This document shows, piece by piece, positions 1 through 12,200 of a stretch of DNA of 64,000 nt (position 1 is its first letter; every line of letters starts with the position of its first letter). The stretch is from contig VCJN01002289.1 in the NCBI GenBank assembly GCA_006384855.1, positions 186,001-250,000 of the forward strand, given 5' to 3'. Source of the DNA: Tetraselmis striata (Eukaryota; Chlorophyta; Chlorodendrophyceae; Chlorodendrales; Chlorodendraceae). A program made the position numbers and the translations under genes. The notes beneath the pieces are model-generated. The model was not told the DNA's origin. It was given only the letters and a program-made list of their open reading frames with translations, and did not search any database.

Positions 1-3000
1 CCGGTGGGCACCGGTACCGCCAGGGCGGTGAGGTGGTTGAGCCGCTCCAGCGCCTGCAGCGCGGCCGTCACGTCCAGCCCGCAGCCGCTGGTGGGAAGGC
101 CCGGCTGCGGCGACTCGGGGCGCGCAGCGGGGCCCGGGGTGCCGAGGCCCTCCAGCTGCACGCGCGCCATCGCCAGCCGGGCATACGCCACCTGGGCGGC
201 CGCCGCAGAGAGAGGGTCGGGACCGCTCAGAGGGCCTCGGTATGGCGCGATGCTGATGAAGCTCCCAGCAACTCTGGTACCACTGCACCCGTTTACCACC
301 GGGCCCAAGACCCCGCCAGCGGCGAGCGGCGCTGCAGAGGGCGCTGCCGTGGGCGTGGGCGGAGGCCTGCAGGCCCTTGCCCAGGTAGGACATAGGGCAG
401 GTGCGCATGGGCAGCTTGTTGCGTGCGCGGAACTCACCAGGTGCGGCACCTTGAGCTCCCTGCCGCGCTGCAGGCAGCGGTGCAGCAGGTGCAGCAGCAC
501 CCGCCGGTGCGCCGTCGCCGGCGTCTCCCCCGGCAGCGCGCTGTTGCCGCCGCTGTCCCCCTGCAGGGACGCTGCGTGCCCGGCGCCGGCCGCCTCGGAT
601 GACCCTGGCGGGGCAACCCAGTCGCGGGGGGGGGGGGGGGGGGGGGTTCAGAACCCAATGGCACCGAATGGTACTACTATAACCAAGGCGCACCTGCTGT
701 CCGGATTTTGGAGGGGAGGGGGGCGGGATTTACCTGAACCCGGACCTTAAAAACCTACAAGTCCCTACACCCTAAAGAGAAACCCTAAACCCTGTGAGAA
801 TCAGACGCTCCAGGTGCTGGCGCGCCTATAAGCATAATCATTACAAGCCTCGAATGGGGCTTGCGTGCAACCTATGAGAACATCCGCTATTGCGTCTCTA
901 GAGATTCGTCTCCTCTGCACCTCTGGCAGATAGTGCAGGCTCCTATAATTCGCAGTTTTCGCATCAACGCGGCGGCACCCGGACACTGCCTACGGAAAGG
1001 TTCACACCTTACGGATTGAACAGACAGACTTGTCCGGAGCTGAGCACTGTGATGTGCCCCGGTGACTGGACAAGAACGCTGCATCGATACACCACACTTG
1101 GGGAAGGGAGGGGGGGGGGCGGGGGGGGGGCATGGGACTATGGGGCCAGGGGCGCCCCTGCGCGCTCTTCCCCAGCCCACCCCAGCCCACCCCGCTCGGC
1201 GCCATCATGCGCCCCGAGGGGCTGATCGCCCAGGATGGGAGTCGCGGATAGATGGTGCGGTTTGGGCCGCACTCGCCCCCATGGATGTACCCCCGCTCGC
1301 AGGCGGGGGAACGCCGCATGAATGCGTGCCGGGAGAAGGGGCGCATAGGGGGGGAGGGCACCTGCGGGCGGCGGCGCCGACATGCTGAGGCGGCACAGCG
1401 CTGCGAGCGCGTGCACCAGCACCTGGTTGTCCGACGCCTGCTGCGCGATGCGCACCGTCTCCTCCAGTGCCTGCGAGACGCGGCGGCCTTTAAACCCCCC
1501 GGCTCCCACTCAGCCACCCGCGCCAGCCTGGGCTGCGACACTGGCGGCCTCTGCTCCCCAACTAACATGCCCCCTTCCCCCCTGCCCCCACTCACAGCCG
1601 CATAAGAGGCAAGTCCGGTCAAACTGCCTACGCAGGTGGGATGGGGGCACCTGGTACGCCTCGCGGGTGTGGCCGAGGGTGGTGTGGGCAGCGCCAAGCG
1701 AGAGCAGCGCTGCGGCACCGAAAGGGAGAAAATGGCGGGGGGCGGGGGGTCAGTCATGTTTTCCCGGATGGGCTGGTGTGCCGCAGGGCGCAGGAGTCGA
1801 TAGCGCAGCTGCGGAGGGGTGGTATGGCGAGCCGGGCGTGCAGGGGGCCTGCTGTACAGGCAGACGGCGGGTGGTTGAAATGGTAGTGGGGGATGTGGGA
1901 GGGGGGGTGAAGGGGGGAGGGGCACCGCTCTGGAAACGGCCGATGCCGAGGTTGCCGTTCGGCAGCCCCGCCGCCGCGTGCATCTCCGACAGCCGCGCCG
2001 CCGCGCCGGGCCGCGGCTGCGCGTCTGACGCGGGCGGGCCGCCTCCGATCGCGGCCATGTTGGCGCCCATGCCGGCCTGCCCCGGGTGCTGCCGCCCGCT
2101 GGAGTAGTCAAAGTAGCGGTGCAGCGCCGCGGTGGCGGCCGCGCTGTCGCGCGCCTGCAGCGCTGCGATGTGCTGCATGAGGTGCACCTTTGGTACGTCG
2201 CTCGCCACCACCTGGCGGCCCAGCAAGCGACCAAGGAAGAGAAGGGGGGGGGGGGGGGGGGGCTGATTTAACAAGAGCGGGGGTTGAAGGGGGAAGGGGC
2301 GATTTGGCTCCCCGCCGTGCGCTCACCGCCATCTGCTTCAGCTCCAGCTCCAGCTGCCCTGGCACAGCGCGCCCTGGCAGCTGGTCCGCCGCCGTCAGCC
2401 GCCGGTTGAGCAGCCGCTCCAGGCTCGTCACGTCGCGCAGGTACCCGCTGCCGCCGCTGACGAGTCTGCGGTGCGGCGCCGCCCGCTGCCGCGGCTCAGC
2501 CGACACTAGACGCCGCCGAAAGCGAGCTCAATCGAGCCCTTTCGGGGCAGAAGGGAGGGGGTGGGGGCGGGGGGCGCACCCGCCGCCCTCTGAGTACACC
2601 ATCATGTCGTCCTGCACATACTCCAGCACCTCCTCCCACAGCCGGCACATCGCCTCAAAGGGCAACGCCAGCGCCTGGCCACGGGATGAGCCGCCCCGGC
2701 CGTCAGTTGGGCAAGGACCCCCCACCCTTCAACCCCGCCTCCCACCACCCACAACCAAGCCAGCCACAAACCTGCGCGAGGCACCGCCGCACAAAGAGGC
2801 CGATGCTGGACCGCGGCTCCACGGAGGTGGGGTGCCCGGCGTCGTTTCCGGCGCCACCAGCGATACGTGTGGAGAGCAGCTCGCGGAGGTCCAGAAACTT
2901 CTGCAGAGTATTTATTGCGGGGGGGGGGGGGGGGGGGGGGGGGGCATTTGCACGTAGGCTGTCAGCACTGCGTCAGCCCAGTTCATGGGCGCGGGTGCCT

Positions 3001-3908
3001 GCACAAATGCCCGGCGGCTGCTATAATTATTTTGTCTCGCCCCTCCTGGACTCGGCCGGCAACAGTAGCATGCTGGCAGGGCCTCTGCAGCTGCCTGTCT
3101 TAAGTAGGGGCCCAGTTGCGGGCTGCCCTGTGTAGGATAACGCAAAGCTCCCTTGTGGCCGTCAAGTAGGGTACACCGAGGCATTCCGCAAGACTTGTGA
3201 GCGGAGGTCGGTATCGGGATTTCCCACAAGTAGGGGATAGCCGCCTGCCGTCAGAACATTCGGCACTGGCCACGAAAGCTGTGCCCCACCCGCCAGGGCG
3301 TCGGCCCAGTCGAGTGGGCAGGTGGGCAGGCCAGGAGCGGGGGGGGGGGGGGGGGGGGGGGGGGGGTTCTAGGCATGCCTGCAGCACGTCGTCCGGAGAC
3401 TCCAGTTTCTGCAGTGCATCCACCAGCAGGTGCGCAATGTGCGAGCCGGCGGGGCCAGGCACCGAGGCGGCCAGCGCCTCCAGCAGGGCGCTGAGAGAGG
3501 GGTAGGTGGCGGAGGCGGCGGCCTGCTGGCTGACCTCGCGCAGCAGGAAGGCGCACAGCTCCTGGCGAGCGCCAGGGCGGGGCGGGGGGACAGGCATGGT
3601 GCCGGTCAGCAGGGAGTGGGCCGGGCGGAGAGAGCGCGGGGGGCTCGCTGTCTCGCAGAGGTGCGGCGTATTAACCCCGTTAACACCCCCCCCCCCCCCC
3701 CCACCCCCCTTCCCGGGCAGGGATAGGGCTGGCAACAGCAAAAGACCTTCGCGTCGCGCCGCTACGCGATGTTGTCGCGGCCCCGGAGGGAGGGGGGGGG
3801 GGGGGGGGGGGGGACCTGCAGGGCCTCGCTGGGGAGGACGTGCCCATCCACGGGTGCGATGTACACAACCGCCAGCTGACATAGCGCCAGCTGGTGAGGG
3901 CGGATCAT
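1..3908 (-). CDS. APC5: Anaphase-promoting complex subunit 5 (APC5), 5' part of gene, multi-exon
   Basis: APC5 is a scaffold subunit of the nuclear APC/C ubiquitin ligase, which drives anaphase and mitotic exit. Ten exons can be placed on the minus strand: 3908-3816, 3561-3379, 2900-2772, 2674-2580, 2465-2327, 2211-1926, 1709-1651, 1470-1362, 604-438, and 191 running off the window. Phase is kept at all nine junctions. Family features I recognise are the N-terminal start with a PHQLALCQL stretch, an SPDDVLQ segment, SSIGLFVRRC, the diagnostic LHRYFDYS followed by an LLSLGAAHTTLGH segment, a TPR-like stretch around ETVRIAQQASDNQ, and RVLLHLLHRCLQRG. The start ATG (3908-3906) is the only one in frame that gives the family N-terminus. 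The second intron uses an apparent GC donor. The 3' exons lie outside the window. I am confident of the family and less sure of exact splice sites. Confidence 0.88.
605..1361 (-). other. APC5 intron with poly-C tracts and telomere-like words
   Basis: This intron joins the exons 1470-1362 and 604-438. It holds two long G runs on the plus strand (about 627-645 and 1107-1129), which are C runs in the sense of the gene. It also carries short CCCTAAA words near 769-794. A 45-base segment from about 845 resembles sequence near 39849 inside another gene's intron at roughly 75 percent by eye, so it looks like a dispersed repeat. No further coding was seen. Confidence 0.6.
3562..3815 (-). other. APC5 first intron with opposed homopolymer tracts
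   Basis: In the sense of the gene the intron starts GT and runs almost at once into 22 C (plus-strand G at 3792-3813). Further on it carries 17 G (plus-strand C at 3686-3702). The two tracts are complementary and could pair in the transcript, which would bring the intron ends closer together. Pairing is inference; the tracts themselves are plain in the sequence. Confidence 0.55.
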
Positions 3909-5832
3909 TCCGGCAGTCTTTCCTTGGGACGAGAGACGGGACGCAGGAGCGCGACGCCCACGGGGACTCGCAGGGATGCCTCCAGGGAGTGCGAGGGGCG
4001 CAGCACTGCGACCACGGAAGCGCCAGCAGTGGAGCCGTCAGCGATTGTCGGCTCGTTGCGTTCCCCGCACGTGTACAGGCAGGTGCCCAGCGATCTTATG
4101 TGGCGCCTGGCGACCGGCACCTGGCAGCCCGGCCTGGCAGGCGCTCAGCCAGTGGAGGCTGACAGCCAGCGCATCAACGGACGTCGACGTTGACGTAGTT
4201 TCGCTGACGACCGTCAGTCACCGTCCCAATTGTGCAATCACGCTGGCCTAAATTTGAAAAAGCTCTTTTATTTCATCGTAACGACGGACGATTACGCTAT
4301 TTTATGTTTTATTGCCGATTGTTTTTTAAATCCGGTGGCGGGAAGATGACCGAGACTCGGGATCAGCGACTATAGCGACTACCCCACTAGGAATAGTAAA
4401 CCCTACTACCACAAACGACGGAATGCCCACACTATCTGTTGAGTGCCAGTACTTGCGCCTTGACACAATGAGGCCATGACGACTTTTTGAAACCAGGTCA
4501 GTGCAGAGGTCAGTGCAGAGCTGGTGCAGAGTTGTGTGGACTTTGAATGGCACACACAGGGGAGCATTGTACTGCTTAGAGGGGACGATGCGTGGGCGGC
4601 GGCTTGCTTATCTGTATGCTGAATTACCAATTTAAACACAAAGTGCCTGCTTGTCAGCTATGATGCTCGAAGTACAACTGCATGGCAAGCCTATTCTGGT
4701 GATTGGGTAGGTTAGCGCGGTGGGTCATAGTGCAACATGCATAGGTCGACGAACGCAAGCGTCCACTGTTGCACGAGTACGTGTCAAAGCCCAGCAATAT
4801 TACAGCAGCAAATTCTCAGCTACTCATTTGCATCAAATCACATAATCAAATACTTCATTTCAGCACAGTTGCAGCAGAGAATTTCGCGGCAGCACATTGT
4901 CATCACACAGGTCGAGCCCTGACAGTCCAGTTTTTCTTTCTCTCCGCATTGCACTCTGTTTCCTGGAAAGAGGCCAGTCCTGGTTTGTATGGCTGTAGAG
5001 ACTAATCAGCACTCAGTCAACAGGATATATCGGGTACACGTGGAAAGGCGAATAGCCAGGCGGCGCAGGTTCCTGTTGGCAGCGTGTATGGTCGGTTGCA
5101 TAAACGGCGGATGATGGGCGGGATAGGTGTGACATGTCCCACAGCGATTCTCGGGACTTGCCCAGGTGTTCGGTGCGAGTATGACCCTCTGCTCACTGTG
5201 TCCAGACAATTGGCACACAATCAATACGTAGCAGCTGGCCTATATGATTCCAGCGCGTGCAATGGACAGCAGTGCAGGATCGGATAATGTACGTCAAAGA
5301 TACATACATCAATCTGAAAACACCATCAGCGTTTCAACAAGGCGTATTTGATAATAAAGAGCAGTGGAATCCATCTTTGCAGCGCACACAGTTCAAATTG
5401 TTACACGCTGCTATTTTACATCAGTGATACAGTCATTGCGGGCGTGATATGTATGCTAGATGTTCCGACTTTTCAGTCGTACAGTAATAATACTCCAGCG
5501 TGTTTTTAAGTCCTGTCCCGGGGGCGAAAAAACTACCGTGTGCTGTTGCTGGCTTGTTGCAGCAAGAACAGCAGGCCAAGTGACGTCACGGCTCAAAGAA
5601 AAAATGAACTACTTTCTACGTCCTGCCCGGTACCTGTTTTGGAAAAAGCCAGTAGGTCGGAAGAATGTTGATAATATGTGGCTCTCGATGCGGTGTCTGT
5701 CCCGACGCGTGTTGTCTCGACCTGCGGTCGCACAGCGGCGGCCATGTTGTTGCACCGACTGAATCGAGCGCCTGGATCGTGGAGATAGCCCTGGAATACA
5801 TATTCCGAGCTGCCAGGCTGGGGGTGATTTCA

Positions 5833-6210
5833 AGAAATCGACCTCCTCACCCGCTCGACGTCATACTCCGGAATCCCGTACGCGCGGCACGCGTTCTCCA
5901 TGCATCCAATTGCAGCCGGGGACATAGGCGGCATATACGCCACAACGCGTTCAAAGCCGTCGCCCGTCGACGTAGACTTCCCAAGCTGTCGTAGTTGTTC
6001 CTCGGGGACTCCAACAGCTAAAGCTAGGCTCCAGTTGCACTCGGGCGAAGCGGTGGGGGCCGCGGCCCCATGGTCGCACGCCGTGCTGCGTGGTCCCGGG
6101 ATGGTAGTGGCCTGGTCGACAACTCGGGGGTTGCCCCCAAACAACGGCGGCTCCAGCCAGGTGGTATCCCGCCTGGCATTACGCAGCCGGTTGTTCATCG
6201 CTATGCACAT
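5833..6210 (-). CDS. Possible small protein, unrecognised
   Basis: An open frame of 126 codons begins with ATG at 6210 (MCIAMNNRLR) and ends near 5833 in a basic tail after YDVERVRR. I do not recognise a domain. The frame has a mixed composition, with a Gly-Asn-Pro-rich first third and a Tyr-Met-Pro-Pro segment before a Cys-containing end, unlike simple-repeat translation. It stands alone between repeats and could be a leftover of a mobile element or chance. Confidence 0.22.
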
Positions 6211-6676
6211 GACGTTTGGCTATAAGACAGTGCTCGCAGGTGTGTCCGTGTTGGTGTGTGCGTGAGTGCTGTAAGGCTTGAAGCCTGTCGACTCTGTCGT
6301 GTGTTGATCGACTCTGTTCTGGCCTGCGCAAATTGGTACGAGTTGCCGCTTCTTGCCGGAGTATTTGGTCTAGCGAGATGCGGTCTCTGCGGCAGCACTC
6401 CGCCGCATGTATATTATACTAATATTTTATTTATTCTGATATTCTCCCAGCAGCAATAGTAGCGACGATATACCGATAGTATACAGGATTGCGATATACC
6501 TGGTACCGGTACAGGGTTGACGACGCTACAACATAGCGCTAAATATGCTGCTGCGCAAAAGCATCATCAGCCTGCGCCCACTGGGTGCTCGTACCTAGTA
6601 AGTAATACTACTGTACAGCGCAGCAGGAAGGGTACCGGGCAGCAGGAGTACACACATATACCAGTACCTGTAGCAC

Positions 6677-6771
6677 TCATCCATCCCGCCTTATGCGGGA
6701 TGCGGGCCGCTTTTAGGCGGCTTGCTGTGTTGATTTTCTAATTCTGGGGAACTGCCCTTTTTGTAATTCAC
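6677..6771 (+). mobile_element. Short 5'-truncated retrocopy with 17-bp target duplication
   Basis: A 95-bp insert is flanked by identical direct repeats ACCAGTACCTGTAGCAC at 6660-6676 and 6772-6788. The insert holds two small stem-loops, CATCCCGC paired with GCGGGATG and GCCGC paired with GCGGC, then a tail ending in TTTTTGTAATTCAC. The hairpin part matches the 3' end of the reverse-transcriptase element at 9196-13745. It has no coding capacity. The target-duplication length is the same as that of the larger element, which points to mobilisation by the same or a related enzyme. Confidence 0.75.
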
Positions 6772-7055
6772 ACCAGTACCTGTAGCACACATATCGTCAT
6801 CATGTGCTTGCGCTCATCATGCGTGGGGATTTAGCGACTTTATCTAATCCTTAACTACCCTGCTCACAATACGCGTGTAGATGACGCGTACATGTACGAA
6901 GACTACCAGTACCGGAAGTCGCGAAATCTAGTCCTCGCCCTATCCAACTCGCCACACTACGAGTACTCGCGCCATGATACAGATTTAAAAAAACGACCCT
7001 AAAAACACGCCACACGGGTACTCGCGCAGCTCGTATACCGGTACATACGGACCTG

Positions 7056-7130
7056 GACGACCTGGTAAAAGTAAAGTGAAGTTCGTCCCGGGCCATCGGC
7101 CGATGAAGCCGCCCCAGCACTTGACCAGGT
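7056..7130 (-). mobile_element. Truncated SINE body fragment
   Basis: The segment starts GTAAAAGTAAAGTGAAGTTCG and continues through CATCGGCCGATGAAGCCGCC to the CCAGCACTTGACC word shared with the SINE copies at 46.8, 47.8 and 57.3 kb. Only the 3' part of the body is present and the tRNA-derived head is absent, so it is a 5'-truncated or decayed copy in reverse orientation. Confidence 0.55.
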
Positions 7131-7312
7131 ATCTCCATAAATACATCAGGTGCGAACGAAGAAAAACATACGGCGCGTAAGATATTTTCGATGTTTTCGT
7201 ACGCGCTATGAAAACCCTTTGTCGGAAACTGTGAGTTTGTTATGCACATAATTGACTAGATACAAACGGCCACAAGACATGGCTGTATCATAAAGTACAG
7301 CGGCTTCGCCGC

Positions 7313-7478
7313 TGCGGGTACCGACGCGCTTTGAAGAACGTGATGTTTTCATGTATAGGGGTGCCAGCAGTTTGTTGATAAATTCGTAATTTATCCGTTT
7401 TTATTTCGTAGTTATTTCAGCCAGAAAGGGTATGGCGCGTTCTAAAAATGCGCTCTGCAAAGTGCGTCGGCACCCGTA
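7313..7478. repeat. MITE-like inverted-repeat element, copy 1
   Basis: About 165 bp bounded by imperfect inverted repeats. The left end reads GGTACCGACGCGCTTTGAAGAACG and the right end is the complement of GGGTGCCGACGCACTTTGCAGAGC. A second copy lies at 35412-35589 with the same interior words (AAATTCGTAAT, CAGAAAGGG, ATGGCGCG). It has no reading frame of note. Size, inverted ends and dispersal fit a non-autonomous DNA element; no target duplication is clear. Confidence 0.5.
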
Positions 7479-7866
7479 TCGTTGGGACAGGCCGGGACAC
7501 AAAGGGATAAGGGACGTCGTACCAATACGACGGATAAGTACTACAGGTTTCAGTACTAGAGTCCGATTCGTGGTGTGTATAGACTCCGAATGATGCCGAC
7601 ATCGTACGAGTATAGGTAACGGATAAATTACTACCCGTATAGTACACTCGTGTGCCATATAAATGTGATGCCATGATAAATGTTTGCCATATAAATGAGG
7701 ATCAAACGGACTACGTGCTGACGTCGTACGAGGACGAGTGAAACTACAGGTACTACTCGCATAGGACGCCGCGCGGATGAAGCGAATGCGCGTTCTTACG
7801 CCGCGTCCAGAGCGAATGATGCGCCCGCCCGCGCTCATCTGCTGTCTTCCACTTTTCAGGCGCGTG

Positions 7867-8861
7867 ACCGAGAAATTGTTCGAGAAATTATTCGTGGTCT
7901 CGAACGATATAATCGGTCATTCGGATTGAACCCACCCACCCACCACCGCCTGGGCAGGCCCGACGACCGTCCTCGGCCCTCGGAATCGCGGGCCCTTCCT
8001 CCGCCTCCACCCCCGGCTGGGGATGGGGTCGGGGATCGTGCACGGGTGGCGCCTTGGTAGCCTTGGCCCCGCCCGTGCTGCCACTGCCGCGGAGGAGCAG
8101 TGTGAGCTGGACACCGGCGTCTTACGTCGTTGCCGGTCCGGTCAAGTCCCCGTTCGATGTTCTTTGAGCACCCTCTCCATTCATGTCCTGTCGGCGCCTC
8201 CACATCACATTTGGCCTAGTGCCGCTATTGGAGTGGCCCGGGATGTTGTGCTGGGAAGGGAGTTCTACGTTCGGCGGAAGGGGACGCGACCGAGCTGGCG
8301 GCGGATCTGGCGTTGGGCGGAACAACGCGCACTGGACATCGGCGTCTTACGTCGTTGCTGGCCCGGTCGGCTCTCCATTCCCTACTCGTTGAGCACTTTC
8401 TCCCTTCATGTCCTGTCGGCGCCTCCACATCACATTCGGCTCAGCGCCGCTATCGGAGTGGCCCGGGATGTTGTGCTGGGGAAGTCGTTCTACGTTTGGC
8501 GGAAAAGGACGCGACCGAGCTGGCGGCGGATCTGGCCTTGGGTGGCCTGCGTCTGTTGCACGCCCGTGGCGCCCCGTTCTGGGTTGGACCCCTCCACTTC
8601 CGCTCCTTGTTGCGACACCTCAACTTCGAAGCTCCTTTCATGTCGGCGCCTTCACATCACATTCGGCCTAGTGCCGCTATTGGAGTGGCCCGGGATTGTG
8701 TGCTGGGGAAAGCTTCCCTGCTGCGTGGAGCGGCGGCTGGCTGGTGGCGATGCTTGGTCGGTGGCTACCATGGCGGTTCCCGCCTCTGTTGGCCCGTAGC
8801 TGGATTTCCTTCTGGATTTCTGTGTGGATTTCTTGACTGTTGCGTCTAGCACATGTAATTA
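7867..8861. mobile_element. 1-kb insertion with 16-bp target duplication and internal tandem repeat
   Basis: ACTTTTCAGGCGCGTG occurs at 7851-7866 and again at 8862-8877, flanking an insert of 995 bp. The interior is GC-rich and contains three tandem copies of a unit of about 228 bp. Reading frames are open over 178-258 codons on the plus strand but only repeat the unit. The duplication length matches the retrocopies at 6.7 and 9.2 kb, so a target-primed retrotransposition product is likely. No enzyme is encoded. Confidence 0.6.
8060..8720 (+). repeat. Three tandem copies of a ~228-bp unit
   Basis: The unit is easiest to see from the word TGTCGGCGCCTCCACATCAC or its variants, near 8185, 8410 and 8640, followed each time by AGTGCCGCTATTGGAGTGGC or AGCGCCGCTATCGGAGTGGC and then GTTGTGCTGGG-like sequence. 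Copies differ by substitutions and a few indels. The array lies wholly inside the 1-kb insertion at 7867-8861. Confidence 0.75.
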
Positions 8862-8877
8862 ATACTTTTCAGGCGCG

Positions 8878-9178
8878 TGGACGACGAATTAATGCAGTTC
8901 CTACAGCCAAATGATTTAAAACTCGAGCATATTTACGTACCTGATTTATGTACTCGTACTTATTTGGCCGTGACACTGCGGGTGCCGTATCTCGTGAGGT
9001 GGGATACCGAATAACATCCGGACTAACGATTATAAGCGTGCGCAATCTCGGCATTGAAAATAAGAGTGCGCCTCCCGGTGGGTCGGGGCTCGGCGACTGA
9101 CGCTCTGCCCGGGGAAGGGGTTGCACACGGTACCCGTAAGGGGTAGTGCCGAGGGCGTATGTTAAGGATTAGCGACTA
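8878..9178. other. Spacer between two retroinsertions
   Basis: Three hundred bases between the right target duplication of the 1-kb insertion and the left target duplication of the reverse-transcriptase element. No gene, RNA or clear repeat is seen. Confidence 0.5.
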
Positions 9179-9208
9179 CTATTCAGCGATTTTCGCAGAA
9201 TTAGAAAA

Positions 9209-12200
9209 TCAACACAGCAAGCCGCCTAAAAGCGGCCCGCATCCCGCATAAGGCGGGATGGATGAGTGATGCGCACACGGTTCAGAGTCCGGGCCACGCG
9301 TGCACGTGTGTGTGGGTGATCCTCGGACGTGCTGTGCAGCTTCAGCAACGGGATGGCAGACGAATCTGCGCCGTCTTATGAGGCAGCGAGCGCGCTCTCG
9401 AGCGGCCACCAAGCTCAGGACCCCGAGGAAATCTCTTGCGAGCAAGGCCTCCTGGTGAGCCCGGGTGATGCACCGACTGCCCCGCGATGAGAGGGCACCT
9501 CGATCCGCAGCCAAGCATGCGATACCACGCACTGTGCGGCGCACCCCCTTGCTCACCTCACCCAGCATTGTGCCAAAGACCATGCCCGTGTACTCCGACA
9601 TATCCATGATGTTTCGAAGAGGGCCCTTCTGTCCGGGCTCCGTGTTGGGCCACGCCGCATCTCGCGTTGCCAACCCCCGTTGTATGTCGCCCACCAGGGA
9701 GCGCTCAAACCGATCCACATCCGTGGCCCGGGGCACTGCAGTGTACTTGACCCCGTACCGCATAGTCTTGAACTCTAGCAACGTGGGTTTCAAGCTCCGG
9801 GGATCATAGCTCCCGGTCACGACGTTGAACGCCGGAAGGGAGAGCTCTGCGTCCGGCACTAGGTCCTTGAGTTCACCCCTAGGTACGGTGTTGCCGAGAG
9901 GCACTGCCTGCTGGAACAAGTCATCCACCTCCCGCCGTACAGCGATACCTAGGTCGTGAACACAGTGATCGCGGAAGGCATCTGCAATAGCGTCGTGCTG
10001 TACACGCCAGTGAGCGTCTCCAGGCGCCGGGAGGTTCATGAGCGCGTCGCCGTATAGGTCAACAGTGACATGGTTGTGCTCCGTCGAGGGCTGAATGATC
10101 TGGCTCCCAACCACCGGGGCCAAGCACGGGCTAGGCAGAAGGAAGTACCCGGCAGCGACCTCCCGCAACTCATGCGGAGTCATGACTGTCCGCGCAGTGG
10201 GGATGGCCACTGTCCACATGCCTGACGCCGCGTCGAGCTGGTTGAACAAGATCCGTTCCCTACATGTGGCAGGGAGAGCGCACACTTCATTTCGAAGCCG
10301 AGAGTTGTTGGCCTGGGCTAGAAATGCCGTCAGCTCGTTTTGCGAGCCCGACGCAGCCTCCACTTCCCGCTCCATTTGGCGCGCATCTGCGTCGCGGAGA
10401 TGGCCAGCAGTAGCCGCTTGGAGGCGGCCCCACGCCTCGCGCATCTCCGCGGCGTAGCTGTCCGACACATGAGCATCGTTGAGGAAATGGTCATACTGGC
10501 GGGCGGAAGAAGTTGCGTTGAAGCTGCCTCGGCCAAGTACGGACCCAAGCTGTGGGTCGAAGAAACCAGGGGTGGGGGTGTTGGTGCCGGAGTTCCTAGT
10601 CAGGAACCTTGGGAGGATGGCATTCATGCAGCCGATGAAGGCGGCATCACGAACGGTAGCCATGCGGCGGATGCCGGCTCCCTTCAATCGAGTGGGGAGG
10701 TGAAGCCTGCTGCGCGCCCTGGCCACTGCATCCTCGCTCGAGGTAGCCACCTCCGCTGCCATGGGGTCGGGGTCGTGCAAAAGCTCCGCCAAGAAATCGG
10801 TGACCACCGGATTGGTGTCGGTGCCGTACGTGGAGGGATCAAAAGAGACCCCTAGCACCCGTTCGACCGCCGCGAGGATGGTGGCATCCACCGCCTCCGC
10901 AAAAGCCTCCACCTTGGACGGAAGACAATTGCGGAGCCAATATCCCGCCTTGTGTTGCATGCAATGCTTGAGCAGGGCCCATGCGTGGTGATGCAAGGCG
11001 TGGGTGTACCGACGGCTGGGCTTGGCAGACAGAAGTTTGCTCAGGCTAGCGTCCACCTCCTCTCGTAGCTCCTCCGCCTTGCCGCGCATGTACGCATGCA
11101 CATACTCTGGCGATCCGAGCGGCACGATGAGGACCGCGATGCCGTGATGGCCATCTAGCTCGGGCCACTCGATGTCGGCCGGAGCCTCACGCCGCGCGGC
11201 CTCCATGTCTGCGCTGTGCGCCCGCATCTTGTCGAAGCGCACCTCGAGCCCCACGGACGCCTTGATGGACGTGCGGAAGGCGTGAAGAGCCGGCCAAACG
11301 TGCTCCGGAAGGCCCACCAAAAATCCATCGTCGGCGTTGAAGCGCGCCGCCCCGTCATTGACCTCCAATGTGGTATCACACTGCTGCACCTCGGGGTGAA
11401 TCGCGACGCAAAAGGAAGTCGTGGCCAAAGGTGCGCCCTGTTGCACGCCGTCCTCCGACCGCAGAGGGGCGGACCGGTCGTCTACGACCAGATACGAATC
11501 CGTGGAGAGGGAGGCTAGGAGCGCAGGGATGACAGGGTGTAGTGGAGAGCAATCGATGTGGCGTTGGATGATGGTGCGGCGCCATGCCTCGTTGTAAGCG
11601 TTGCGAAGGTCTGTGTGGACGGTGACGGCACGTGGGCCAAGCTTCTCGGCGATGAGCCGGACGCCGTGGATGAGCACAGAGTCGCCCGCGGGAATGCCAA
11701 CGCCGAGCTGAGATGGAGCGAGCACCGACACGTATGCCTCCTTCATGTTGTCCACCACTGCCCGCTCCGCTGCGCGCCGCTCCGCCTCCCCGACTGCCAC
11801 AGGCCGCACGTCCGGGGCCCTCCCCTCGCCTAGCTTCTTGACAGGTGCCACGAGCCTATCAGAGGCGAAGAGCCGGTTGAACCACCCGGGCAGGCGACCT
11901 TGGAGGTACATGGAGGCAACCTCCGACATGGCGCGGACTGCCGCAGGCCCGGACGCCGGGGCGTATTCGCCCACCAAGCAGCGGAGATACTCGTTGCGCA
12001 TGCCTGAGGGCCCCGCCACGTGCTGCTTGAGTTGCTGGTACGGCACGCGCATGTCCACCGGAATGTCATACGCGGCGTCTGGGATCGGGTGGCTACGGGA
12101 CGGGTGCTTGTCGCGCAGCTGGGCGAGGACAGCAGGATCGGACAAGTCGCCCATACCCTTAGAAGATAGTCGGCCTGCCGCTCGGGAGAGCTCTCCGTCC

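Larger units (their letters stand above)
3909..7312. other. Intergenic region upstream of APC5
   Basis: No host gene is recognised. Base composition falls to a more AT-rich level than in the exons. The part next to 3909 should hold the APC5 promoter and 5' leader, but no clear core element is visible. Small reading frames on both strands have no recognisable domain, apart from one minus-strand candidate listed at 5833-6210. A short retrocopy sits at 6677-6771 and a SINE fragment at about 7056-7130. Confidence 0.5.

Noticed and set aside
4..750. 248-codon plus-strand frame and similar GC-rich frames opposite APC5
   Set aside because: They run antisense to exons with clear family similarity and encode only Ala/Arg/Pro/Gly-rich sequence.
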